From the NCBI GenBank assembly GCA_044220545.1, contig JBGAQX010000021.1, positions 62,001 to 126,000 on the forward strand: a DNA stretch of 64,000 nt, given 5' to 3'. The notes beneath the pieces were generated by a model, which was not told the DNA's origin, did no database searches, and saw only the letters and a list, made by a program, of their open reading frames with translations. The DNA comes from Fen-999 sp044220545. GTDB lineage: Bacteria; Pseudomonadota; Gammaproteobacteria; Burkholderiales; Rhodocyclaceae. Positions 34,639-42,364 of this stretch are shown piece by piece (the stretch's first letter is position 1; each line of letters opens with the position of its first letter). The position numbers and the translations under genes are program-made.

Positions 34639-35163
34639 ATGGCACAGTTCAGCGTCAATGCGCAGCGTTTTGATCCGTACAAGAACTTCAAATTCCGCAT
34701 CAAGTGGGATGGCCGCTACGTGGCCGGTATCTCGAAGGTCGGTGCACTGAAGCGATCGACCGAATTGGTGGAGCACCGCGAAGGCGGCGATCCCTCCACG
34801 TCGCGCAAATCGCCCGGCCGCACGAAGTTCGAGGCGATTTCCCTCGAACGCGGCGTCACCCACGACAAGGAGTTCGAGCAGTGGGCGAACAAGGTCTGGA
34901 ACTTCGGTTCCGGCCTCGGCGCGGAGGTCTCGTTACAGGACTTCCGCAAGGACATCATCCTCGAACTCATGAATGAGAGTGGACAGACCGTCCAGGCCTA
35001 TCGGATCTTCCGTTGCTGGGTGTCGGAATTCCAGGCGCTGCCCGACCTCGATGCCAACGCCAACGCCGTGGCCATCCAGTCGATCAAGCTGGAAAACGAG
35101 GGTTGGGAACGCGACGAAGCCGTCACCGAGCCGGCCGAGCCGCGCTTCACCGAGCCGGCCTGA
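34639..35163 (+). CDS. eCIS inner tube protein (T4 gp19-like)
   Basis: The tube protein stacks in hexamers inside the sheath and carries cargo in its lumen. The 174-residue protein shows the gp19/Afp1-type pattern: DPYKNFKFRIKWDGRYVAGIS, KVGALKRSTELVEHREGGD, KFEAISLERGVTHDKEFEQW and YRIFRCWVSEFQALPDLDANANAVAIQ. A ~20-residue acidic Pro/Glu tail (AVTEPAEPRFTEPA) extends the usual ~150-residue length. AGGAGGAA lies just before the ATG. Only one tube gene is present. Confidence 0.95.
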   Translation: MAQFSVNAQRFDPYKNFKFRIKWDGRYVAGISKVGALKRSTELVEHREGGDPSTSRKSPGRTKFEAISLERGVTHDKEFEQWANKVWNFGSGLGAEVSLQDFRKDIILELMNESGQTVQAYRIFRCWVSEFQALPDLDANANAVAIQSIKLENEGWERDEAVTEPAEPRFTEPA

Positions 35164-35167
35164 TTTC

Positions 35168-35878
35168 ATGCGCCCACCGAGCGAATCGGAGTTGCTCAGC
35201 CTGTGGGAACAGGGGCTTGCCCGTCATCCCATCGACCGCGCCTTGCTGCTGTGTTCGTGGGCGCGGCCCGAACTTCCCGGCGAACGGCTCGCCGGCCTGC
35301 CGCTGGGCGTTGTCAATACCGCGTTGTTGCGGATGCGCGCGCGGCTGTTCGGTCCCCGCATTGAGCTCCAGGTCCGTTGCGAACAGTGCGGCGAGCAGCT
35401 GGCGGTCGGCTTGGTGGTCGATGAGTTGCTGGCCGACGCCGATCAAGGCGACGACCGTGGCGAAGTCGATGTCGGCGCTTTCCGCTTTCGGGTGCCGGAC
35501 AGCCGGGACATGGCCAGCGTCGCCAGCGAGCTGGATGCCGAGGCGGCGGCACTGAGGCTCCTCGAACGTTGCTGCATAGCGCACCCGGGCACAGCCGTGC
35601 CGGCGCTGGCGGCCATGCTCGGCGACGTCGAAGCCCGGCTCGAGGCGGCGGATCCCATTGCCGACTTGCGGCTGGCTGTTTCCTGTGAGGCGTGTGGGCA
35701 CGCCTGGAATGCCACGCTGGATGCCGGCGCGCTGCTATGGGACGAGGTGCGGCGCCATGCGGAAGGCCTGCTCGGGCAGGTGGCCGCGCTGGCGCGGGCC
35801 TATGGCTGGACGGAACGAGACGTGCTGGCGCTGTCGCCCCGGCGGCGGGCGGCGTACCTCGGCATGCTGGCGACCTGA
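35168..35878 (+). CDS. zinc-ribbon baseplate-associated protein (T4 gp26/51-like chaperone candidate)
   Basis: A 236-residue protein conserved in eCIS clusters. It begins SESELLSLWEQGLARHPIDRALLLL-like sequence and carries two Cys pairs, CEQCGEQL near residue 76 and CEACGHAW near 176, that could make one split zinc site. The end, LARAYGWTERDVLALSPRRRAAYLGML, is a strong family motif. Similar proteins beside the tube gene are annotated as T4-type baseplate hub assembly chaperones. I think that is likely but cannot prove it by eye. ATG 35168 lies 4 bp after the tube stop. Confidence 0.7.
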   Translation: MRPPSESELLSLWEQGLARHPIDRALLLCSWARPELPGERLAGLPLGVVNTALLRMRARLFGPRIELQVRCEQCGEQLAVGLVVDELLADADQGDDRGEVDVGAFRFRVPDSRDMASVASELDAEAAALRLLERCCIAHPGTAVPALAAMLGDVEARLEAADPIADLRLAVSCEACGHAWNATLDAGALLWDEVRRHAEGLLGQVAALARAYGWTERDVLALSPRRRAAYLGMLAT

Positions 35879-35905
35879 AGCCCCCCGGACGAGGAGCGTC
35901 GGCAA

Positions 35906-36658
35906 ATGAGTGGCTTCCTGCGAAGACTTGCTGCCCAGGCCATGGGGATCGCCTCGCCGGTGCGGACTGCCGCGAGTTCGCCGTTCGCCGCCATGTCCGG
36001 CCTGGTCGAGGAGTCGTTGCCGGTCGCTACACCCGTTGCCGCCAGCCAATCGGTTCAGGCGCCGGCGACGGTCGGGAGGTCTTCTCGGCGCGACGATCGT
36101 GTTGACGTGGCGCTGCCGGTATCCGGTCCGTCGTCGAACCGGGTGGGCGCCCCCGGGCATTTCGATGTGGACCGACCCGACGGGCGAACCGACCGCCCGA
36201 CCCTTGCGCCGGCACCGGCGAGCGGCGACGCCGTGGAACCTGGACCTTCGCCGCTCCTGCCGGCCCAGCCCGAAACGAGCGCCTTGCCTCTGTCTGGTGC
36301 CGCCGGTCGTGTAGCCATCGGCGCGGCAACGGTGGAGGCTCGAACCGAGGGTACCCCTCTTGTGCCTGTTGGACCGGTGTCGGTCACCGTCGGCCCGACC
36401 GAGTTGCTGCTGCCGCCCCTGCCCATCCCATCGGGCGCGGTGGGCTTGTTCGAGCGGCAGCGACCCGGAGCAGGATTCGGTCGCGCCGAGCATCGGGCCG
36501 GGGCTATCGAGGAAACCACCGAGGTGCATGTGAGCATCGGCCGCATCGAGGTCACTGCCGTCCATGAGCCACCGGCGCAGAAACGCCCCGCGCCGCGCCG
36601 GCCGGCGCCGATGTCGCTCGACGAGTACGTGGCCACGCGCCAGGGGCGGCGTCCATGA
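35906..36658 (+). CDS. Pro/Ala-rich eCIS-associated protein
   Basis: A 250-residue protein with no known function. The N-terminal ~190 residues are low-complexity Pro/Ala/Val/Ser and probably disordered, apart from a short amphipathic start (GFLRRLAAQAMGIA). The last ~45 residues are conserved in form: EVHVSIGRIEVTAV, a Pro/Arg stretch, then PMSLDEYVATRQG. This tail is commonly seen beside DUF4255 genes in eCIS loci. It overlaps the next gene by ATGA, so translation is coupled to the cap protein. A spacer, cap partner or anchoring role are all possible. Confidence 0.65.
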   Translation: MSGFLRRLAAQAMGIASPVRTAASSPFAAMSGLVEESLPVATPVAASQSVQAPATVGRSSRRDDRVDVALPVSGPSSNRVGAPGHFDVDRPDGRTDRPTLAPAPASGDAVEPGPSPLLPAQPETSALPLSGAAGRVAIGAATVEARTEGTPLVPVGPVSVTVGPTELLLPPLPIPSGAVGLFERQRPGAGFGRAEHRAGAIEETTEVHVSIGRIEVTAVHEPPAQKRPAPRRPAPMSLDEYVATRQGRRP

Positions 36659-37962
36659 CCACCGCGCTCGGCATTGCCGGCGTCACGGCCACCCTGCGCG
36701 ATCTGCTCACGGAAGGGATCATCAACCATAACGTCAGCGGCGTGCTTGGCACCACGGTTTCGGTCAGCGTGCTGGCGCCGGACCGCGTCGTGCCGGCAAA
36801 CGGCACCGAAACCTCGCAGCTCAACCTGTTCCTGTATCAGGTGAGCCCCAATCCGGGCTGGCGCAACGAGGGACTGCCGTCTCGCGACGCGGCAGGGCGA
36901 CGCCTGACCAACGCGCCGCTGGCGCTCAACCTCCACTACCTGCTCTCCGCCTACAGCGGCGGCGACCTGAACGCGGAACTCCTGCTCGGCTACGCCATGC
37001 AGTGGCTGCACGAGACGCCGGTGCTGACCCGCGAAATGATCCGGACCGCGCTGACGCCCTCGCCGCTGCCGGGCACGCCGCTCGAACGGGCGCTCGAAGC
37101 ATCCGGCCTCGCCGACCAGATCGAACTCGTCAAGCTCACGCCCGACTATCTCAACACCGAGGAAATGTCCAAGCTATGGACCGCCACCCAGAGCCATCTG
37201 CGGCCCACCGCCGCCTATGTCGCCAGCGTGGTCCTGATCGAGGCCAGCGCGCCGGTCCGGTCGCCGTTGCCGGTGTTGACTCGTGGGCCGGTCGATCCGG
37301 TCAGCCAGCGGGATCGCGGCGTGGTGGTCGAGGCCGGCCTGGAACCCCCCCTGCCGACGCTGGAAGCCGTGACGCCGCCGGGCGGCCAGCCCGTGGCCAG
37401 GCTGGGCGAGATCATCGATCTGACCGGGCACCACCTCGACGGCACCGGACGAACGGTGCTGCTCGGCAACGACCGCTTCGCCATCGAGCAGAACATTTCC
37501 GCGCTGCTCACCGGCGGTGGCGGGTTGCTCCAGTTCTCGATCCCGGTCGTTCAGGCCGCCGACTTCCCGGTCGGGATCTATCGGGTCGGGGCCCGGATGC
37601 TCCGGCCGGGTGAGACCGACCCGCGTGAAACCAACCGCCTGGCCGTGACCATCGCGCCGGAAATCACCGGCTTGCCGATCAATGTCGCCCGCGACGGCGC
37701 CGGCACCGCCAGCTTCACCATCAATTTCCATCCGGCGCTGCGCGCCGGCCAGAGCGTGGCGTTGGTACTCGGCCAGCAGGAGTATTCGCCGCAGCCCTTT
37801 GTCGCACCGACCACCTCACTGGCCTTCGTCATCGCCGACGCCCCGGTGGCGCCGCTGCCCGGACTGCTGGCACGGTTGCGCATCGACGGCATCGACAGCC
37901 CGATCATCGACCGCTCGGTGGCGCCGCCGGTGTTCCGCAATCAGCGCGTGGTGATTTCATGA
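36655..37962 (+). CDS. DUF4255 protein, probable tube/sheath cap
   Basis: A 435-residue protein. The N-terminal ~190 residues are DUF4255: TALGIAGVTATLRDLL, then ETSQLNLFLYQVSPNPGWRN, PLALNLHYLLSAYSG and HETPVLTREMIR. This domain is that of Afp16/Pvc16, which caps the distal end and stops tube growth. The C-terminal half (~230-435) is Ig/IPT-like (LGEIIDLTGHHLDGTGRTVLLG) and longer than in minimal caps. Starts by ATGA overlap and ends by ATGA overlap with the AAA ATPase gene. Confidence 0.88.
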   Translation: MTTALGIAGVTATLRDLLTEGIINHNVSGVLGTTVSVSVLAPDRVVPANGTETSQLNLFLYQVSPNPGWRNEGLPSRDAAGRRLTNAPLALNLHYLLSAYSGGDLNAELLLGYAMQWLHETPVLTREMIRTALTPSPLPGTPLERALEASGLADQIELVKLTPDYLNTEEMSKLWTATQSHLRPTAAYVASVVLIEASAPVRSPLPVLTRGPVDPVSQRDRGVVVEAGLEPPLPTLEAVTPPGGQPVARLGEIIDLTGHHLDGTGRTVLLGNDRFAIEQNISALLTGGGGLLQFSIPVVQAADFPVGIYRVGARMLRPGETDPRETNRLAVTIAPEITGLPINVARDGAGTASFTINFHPALRAGQSVALVLGQQEYSPQPFVAPTTSLAFVIADAPVAPLPGLLARLRIDGIDSPIIDRSVAPPVFRNQRVVIS

Positions 37963-39884
37963 ACGCGCCCGAGATGTCCCGGGCGGCCGTGGACTGGACG
38001 GACGCCAATCAACGCGCACTGGTTGCCGAGTTTGCGCGGCTTAAGCGCTTGCTCGCTCGTCGTGGTGCCGAAGCTGCGCCGGTGGCGGGCACGGCGCACG
38101 AACCCGACGTCGTCACCAGCATCGCCAGCCTGACCGAAGCATTCGGGCTCAGCGCCTTCGAGCGCGATGTTCTGCTCCTGGCCGCCGGTGTCGAGATGGA
38201 CAGCGAGATCGCGACGCTGTGCGCCGCCGCGCACGGGGTCGAGCACAAGACCTGGGCCACGTTCGGCCTGGCCATGGCCGTACTCCCCGATCCCCACTGG
38301 AGCGCGCTCACCCCGGTACGGCCGCTGCGGCGCTGGCAACTGCTGGAAGTCGACGAGGCCGCCGGGCTGACCCAGGGGCGCCTGCGCATCGACGAGCGCG
38401 TGCTGCACCATCTGGCTGGCATCGGCTATCTCGATCGCCGCCTGCAACCCTTGCTGACGCCGGTCGCCGAACCCCGGCTGATGGCCGACTCGCAGCGCGC
38501 CCTGGCCGGCGACATCGCCGACGCGTTGCGGCAGGGTGGCTTGCCATCGCTGGTACAGCTCTGGGGCACGGATGCGCACGGCCGCCGCGATGTGGCCACG
38601 GCGGCGGCGGCGCAATTGAACCTGCCGCTCCATGCCATCGCCGCGGAGGACGTTCCGGCCAACCCCGTCGAGATCGAGGCGCTGGCCACGATCTGGCAGC
38701 GCGAGGCGAGCTTGCTGGGCGTTGCTCTGCTGGTCGAGTGCGCCGACGCGCCCGGCCCGAACCTGGGCCGCTTCGTCGAGCGAATCGACGGCCTGGTATT
38801 TCTTGGCGCGCCCGAGCCGATCCCGTCGGCGCGCACCGAATTGCGCTATCGTGTCGACAAGCCAACCAGCACCGACCAGCGGCGGCTCTGGCGGCAGGCC
38901 TTGGGTACCGACTCGGCAGGCGACGGTCAGGTGCTCGATCGGGCGGCCGCCGAATTTCGCCTCAGCGCCAACGAGCTTGGCCGCGCCGCCCGGCAGGTGC
39001 TGAGCCGGACGGATGGCAACGACAAGCTGGAGGCATCGCTGGCGCGGGCCTGTCGCGATCTCGAACGGTCGCGACTCGGCGGCCTCGCCCAGCGCATCGA
39101 ACCGGCAGCAACCTGGAGCGACATCGTCCTGCCCGAAGCGCAAGTGGCGACATTGCGCCAGATCGGCAGCCACGTCCGGCATCGCCTGACGGTGTTCGAA
39201 TACTGGGGCTTCGGTGGCCACGGGATGCGCGGGCAGGGGTTGGCGGTGCTGTTCGCCGGCGAAAGCGGTACCGGCAAGACCATGGCTGCCGAAGTCCTGG
39301 CCGACGAACTTCAGCTCGAACTGTTCCGCATCGACCTGTCGGCCGTGGTCAGCAAGTACATCGGCGAATCGGAGAAGAATCTCGCCCGCGTCTTCGACGC
39401 CGCCGAGGACAGTGGCGCCATCCTGCTCTTCGACGAGGCCGACGCGCTGTTCGGCAAGCGCAGCGAGGTCAAGGACAGCCACGACCGCTACGCCAACATC
39501 GAAGTCAGCTACCTGCTCCAGCGCATGGAAGCCTATCGCGGGCTGGCCATACTGACCACCAACCAGAAGTCGGCGCTCGACACGGCTTTCCATCGTCGGC
39601 TGCGTTTCGTGGTGAACTTTCCCTTCCCGGAGGCAGCCGAGCGCGAAGCGATCTGGCGGCGCGTCTTTCCCGCCGCCACGCCGACCGATGGGCTCGACCA
39701 CGTCAAGCTGGCGCGGCTCCAGGTGGCCGGCGGCAACATTCGCAACATCGCGCTCAACGCCGCCTTCCACGCCGCCGAAGACGGCCGGCCGGTGACGATG
39801 GCCCATCTCCTGCGCGCGGCCCATGCCGAGGCGGGCAAGCGCGACCGGCCGCTCAGTGATGCCGAGACGCGGGGGTGGGTATGA
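37959..39884 (+). CDS. AAA+ ATPase of the eCIS (Afp15/Pvc15-like)
   Basis: A 641-residue ATPase. The N-terminal ~180 residues hold the domain typical of this family (LTEAFGLSAFERDVLLLAAGVEMD). A degenerate first ATPase-like region follows, then an intact AAA+ module with Walker A GESGTGKT (434-441), Walker B ILLFDEAD (Asp492, Glu493), an Arg-finger region (DTAFHRRLRF) and a C-terminal lid. In Afp/PVC the homologue is needed for assembly or cargo loading and is not in the final particle. Overlaps its neighbours by 4 bp on both sides. Confidence 0.92.
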   Translation: MNAPEMSRAAVDWTDANQRALVAEFARLKRLLARRGAEAAPVAGTAHEPDVVTSIASLTEAFGLSAFERDVLLLAAGVEMDSEIATLCAAAHGVEHKTWATFGLAMAVLPDPHWSALTPVRPLRRWQLLEVDEAAGLTQGRLRIDERVLHHLAGIGYLDRRLQPLLTPVAEPRLMADSQRALAGDIADALRQGGLPSLVQLWGTDAHGRRDVATAAAAQLNLPLHAIAAEDVPANPVEIEALATIWQREASLLGVALLVECADAPGPNLGRFVERIDGLVFLGAPEPIPSARTELRYRVDKPTSTDQRRLWRQALGTDSAGDGQVLDRAAAEFRLSANELGRAARQVLSRTDGNDKLEASLARACRDLERSRLGGLAQRIEPAATWSDIVLPEAQVATLRQIGSHVRHRLTVFEYWGFGGHGMRGQGLAVLFAGESGTGKTMAAEVLADELQLELFRIDLSAVVSKYIGESEKNLARVFDAAEDSGAILLFDEADALFGKRSEVKDSHDRYANIEVSYLLQRMEAYRGLAILTTNQKSALDTAFHRRLRFVVNFPFPEAAEREAIWRRVFPAATPTDGLDHVKLARLQVAGGNIRNIALNAAFHAAEDGRPVTMAHLLRAAHAEAGKRDRPLSDAETRGWV

Positions 39885-40135
39885 AGCGCATCGTGCTGAA
39901 CATCGACCGGCTGGTGCTGCGCGGCTTTGGCGAGGGGGACCGTGAGGGTTTCGCCGAAGGGTTGCGCGCGGAGTTGGTTCGGCTTCTCGCCGTTCCGGAT
40001 GCCGCACGTCAGTTGGCGAGCCAGGACGGCGTGGCGAGACTCAAGATTGGCGCCGTGCGCGTCGGGCAAGGGGCGCATCCAGTCGCCGCCGGGATGCGGG
40101 CCGCGCGGGGCATCGCCCGAGGCATCAAGACGTGA
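39881..40135 (+). CDS. small conserved eCIS protein of unknown function
   Basis: An 84-residue protein. It opens MKRIVLNIDRLVLRGF, then an acidic/Arg helix (GDREGFAEGLRAELVRLLA) and ends VAAGMRAARGIARGIK. Short proteins with this start and end pattern are regularly placed between the AAA ATPase and a DUF4157 gene in eCIS loci. I infer a role linked to those two products, such as an adaptor in cargo loading. ATG 39881 overlaps the ATPase stop (ATGA), which decides against the GTG 6 bp upstream. Its own stop overlaps the next GTG. Confidence 0.7.
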   Translation: MKRIVLNIDRLVLRGFGEGDREGFAEGLRAELVRLLAVPDAARQLASQDGVARLKIGAVRVGQGAHPVAAGMRAARGIARGIKT

Positions 40136-41754
40136 GCTCGATGACCGCGCGGCGAACCGCTCCAGCCCAAGCCAAGGCCAGCCTCACACCGGCCGCCAAC
40201 GGCTTGTTGCGGCGAAAGGGATCAGGTGGTGGGGCGGCAACCGCGGATGCCGGGGTTGCTCCCGCCAGTGTCGAAGCCGTGCTTTCCGGCGTCGGACAGC
40301 CCTTGGCCGCCCCGGTGCGCGGCGACATGGAGCGCCGTTTCGGCCATGACTTTTCGACGGTACGCATTCACGCCGGGCCCGAGGCGGCCCGGTCGGCCGA
40401 CATGGTCGCCGCGCAAGCCTATACGGTCGGGCGCGACATCGTCTTCGGCCCCGGCCGATACGCCCCGGAGACGCGCTCGGGCCGTCGGCTGATCGCCCAT
40501 GAGCTGGCCCACGTCCTACAACAGCATGGTGGCGCGGCGGCCGCACCGGGTAGCCGTCGCTTGAGGCGGAGTCCTTTCGATACTGCGGCACGACTGGCGC
40601 AATTCTCATACCTGATGGGTCGGGTCATGGCCCGGGGCGCGACAGCCAGCGCGGATGCCACGGCGGCGATGGCGATCTACAAAACGATGCCGGCCGGCGA
40701 ACGGGGGATGGTTTTCTCCTCGTTCTTCGCCGTCGGCGGGATTACGGCGCTGATGCAGTCCTTGCCCAAGAAGGAGGCCGCCGACAACTATGTCGATGAA
40801 GTGCGGGAGATACTGAGATGGGTGGAGGAGGGCACCACCCGGGCGGCGGCCGGCCAGACGGACGACCAGATGGCCGACCAGCAAGCCAAGTTTCAGATCG
40901 CCGAGGCGAACAAACAGGCGGCCGCCGATGCGGCGGCCAAGGCGCCCAAGAACACGCCAGCGCCGAAGCCGACGGCCGCCGAGGTCGAGGCGGCGCGCAA
41001 GTCTCGGGTTGATTCAAGTTCCATCGCGGCGCCGGCAACCGTGACATGGGACACGATGGACGCGGCGACCAAGGCTTCCTGGACGACTCGGGCCGACAAG
41101 GCCGCCAATGCCGTCGTCGCCCACGCGACGGCGACGTTTCCGGAGCTGAAGCTGGTCAAGGCCGACCTGCTGGCGGACTTTCCGGCTATCGAGAAGCGCG
41201 GAGTCGGCGTCCTGGCCTTCGCCGGTGGCCCGGCGAGCACGCCGGTGGTCGTGTTCGGCTATGAGTTCGTCCGTGCCGCGGAAGCGGATCCGGCCTACGT
41301 GCTGGGCATCGTGGTGCATGAATTGCTCGGCCACAAGGAGTACGGCGCCTATGGCAGCGAGTATCACCTGAAACTCTATGACCTCGCGCAGACGAAGATA
41401 CCGGGCTACACGCAGCCGGCCGCCGGCACGAAAGAGCGCCAATCCGAGATCGATGCCTACACCTATCAGGAGACGGAGATCTATGCCTTGCTGCGCTCGA
41501 TGTCCTACAGCAAGGACATCGACCCGAAGCATGCCGGGCTGGGGCTGGTCGGCTACCAGCCGGCCGATTGGGCGAAATCGAGAATCGGCACGATGAAGAC
41601 ACTGTGGGAACCCAGGCTGGCCGTGGCGATTGTCCGGGGACTTTATCAGCGACTGCTGCTCGACCCCAGGATTTCGGGACCGGCGATCAATGCCTTCCGC
41701 GATGGCGTGAGGATGCATTTCACCGCGCTTGAAGCGAAGGAGATATTGAAGTGA
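40132..41754 (+). CDS. DUF4157 protein with C-terminal HExxH domain (candidate eCIS cargo 1)
   Basis: A 540-residue protein. Residues ~45-135 are the DUF4157 (eCIS core) domain: MERRFGHDFSTVRIHAG, AQAYTVGRDIVFGPGRY and IAHELAHVLQQ with HExxH at His123-His127. A helical middle (~150-250) and a Lys/Ala/Pro linker follow. The C-terminal ~230 residues contain a second putative metallo site, VHELLGHKEYGAYGSEY (His396, Glu397, His400), unlike DUF4157. DUF4157 proteins in eCIS loci often carry toxin domains at the C-terminus, so this is a candidate effector with a protease fold. Starts at GTG 40132 by overlap; ATG 40141 is an alternative. Confidence 0.85.
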   Translation: MSSMTARRTAPAQAKASLTPAANGLLRRKGSGGGAATADAGVAPASVEAVLSGVGQPLAAPVRGDMERRFGHDFSTVRIHAGPEAARSADMVAAQAYTVGRDIVFGPGRYAPETRSGRRLIAHELAHVLQQHGGAAAAPGSRRLRRSPFDTAARLAQFSYLMGRVMARGATASADATAAMAIYKTMPAGERGMVFSSFFAVGGITALMQSLPKKEAADNYVDEVREILRWVEEGTTRAAAGQTDDQMADQQAKFQIAEANKQAAADAAAKAPKNTPAPKPTAAEVEAARKSRVDSSSIAAPATVTWDTMDAATKASWTTRADKAANAVVAHATATFPELKLVKADLLADFPAIEKRGVGVLAFAGGPASTPVVVFGYEFVRAAEADPAYVLGIVVHELLGHKEYGAYGSEYHLKLYDLAQTKIPGYTQPAAGTKERQSEIDAYTYQETEIYALLRSMSYSKDIDPKHAGLGLVGYQPADWAKSRIGTMKTLWEPRLAVAIVRGLYQRLLLDPRISGPAINAFRDGVRMHFTALEAKEILK

Positions 41755-41785
41755 AGACGAACCAGGGCAGGCGTGAGCGAGGCGA

Positions 41786-42364
41786 ATGACCATGATTGAT
41801 CGACTCTTGCTCGATGCGCAGATGCCGATTGGTGACGACGCCACCCTCAGGCTCCGCGACCGCTGCGTGGCACAACTCCTGGACATGGGCGTCGAGGCGG
41901 AGGCACGCGTCATTGCCCTGCTGACCCGTGGCGAGGCGATCAATCCTCCGGCGTTGTACGACCTGCTGTCGCGGATTGGTGGCGAGGTGGGTGCCCGTTA
42001 CTTGCGCGATCTCCTGCTCACCAGTACCGAAGGCGTGACCGATGCCGTCGCCGTCGCGCTGGCCAGGAGTCGGGCCCCGGGCGCGCCGGACCTGTTGATG
42101 GATTGCCTGGCGGATGAGCGGGAGTCGGTGGCCGTGTCTGCGCTGATGGCCCTGCGCGCCACCGGCCGTCGTGTGCCTTGCCCGGTGGTGGCGCCGCTAC
42201 TTCGGCATCCGGTTGCCAGGGTGCGCTTTCATGCGGCGCACCTGGCAAACGCCGCGGGCTGTCTCGACGAGGGCACCGTCGCGGCATTGCTGGAAGCGGA
42301 GCGCGATCCGGAAGTGCGCGGGGTTCTGCAAGGATTTCGGCACGAGCAGGAGCCAACCAGATGA
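41786..42364 (+). CDS. HEAT-like repeat protein between the two DUF4157 genes
   Basis: A 192-residue all-helical protein with HEAT/armadillo-like pairs: VEAEARVIALLTRGE, ALYDLLSRIGGEVGARYL, VSALMALRATGRRVPCPVVAPLL, HPVARVRFHAAHLANAAG and AALLEAERDPEVRGVLQGF. Such repeats bind other proteins. Position suggests a chaperone or adaptor for the DUF4157 protein encoded next, whose ATG overlaps its stop (ATGA). ATG 41786 and 41792 are both possible; I took the first. No enzyme motif. Confidence 0.7.
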   Translation: MTMIDRLLLDAQMPIGDDATLRLRDRCVAQLLDMGVEAEARVIALLTRGEAINPPALYDLLSRIGGEVGARYLRDLLLTSTEGVTDAVAVALARSRAPGAPDLLMDCLADERESVAVSALMALRATGRRVPCPVVAPLLRHPVARVRFHAAHLANAAGCLDEGTVAALLEAERDPEVRGVLQGFRHEQEPTR

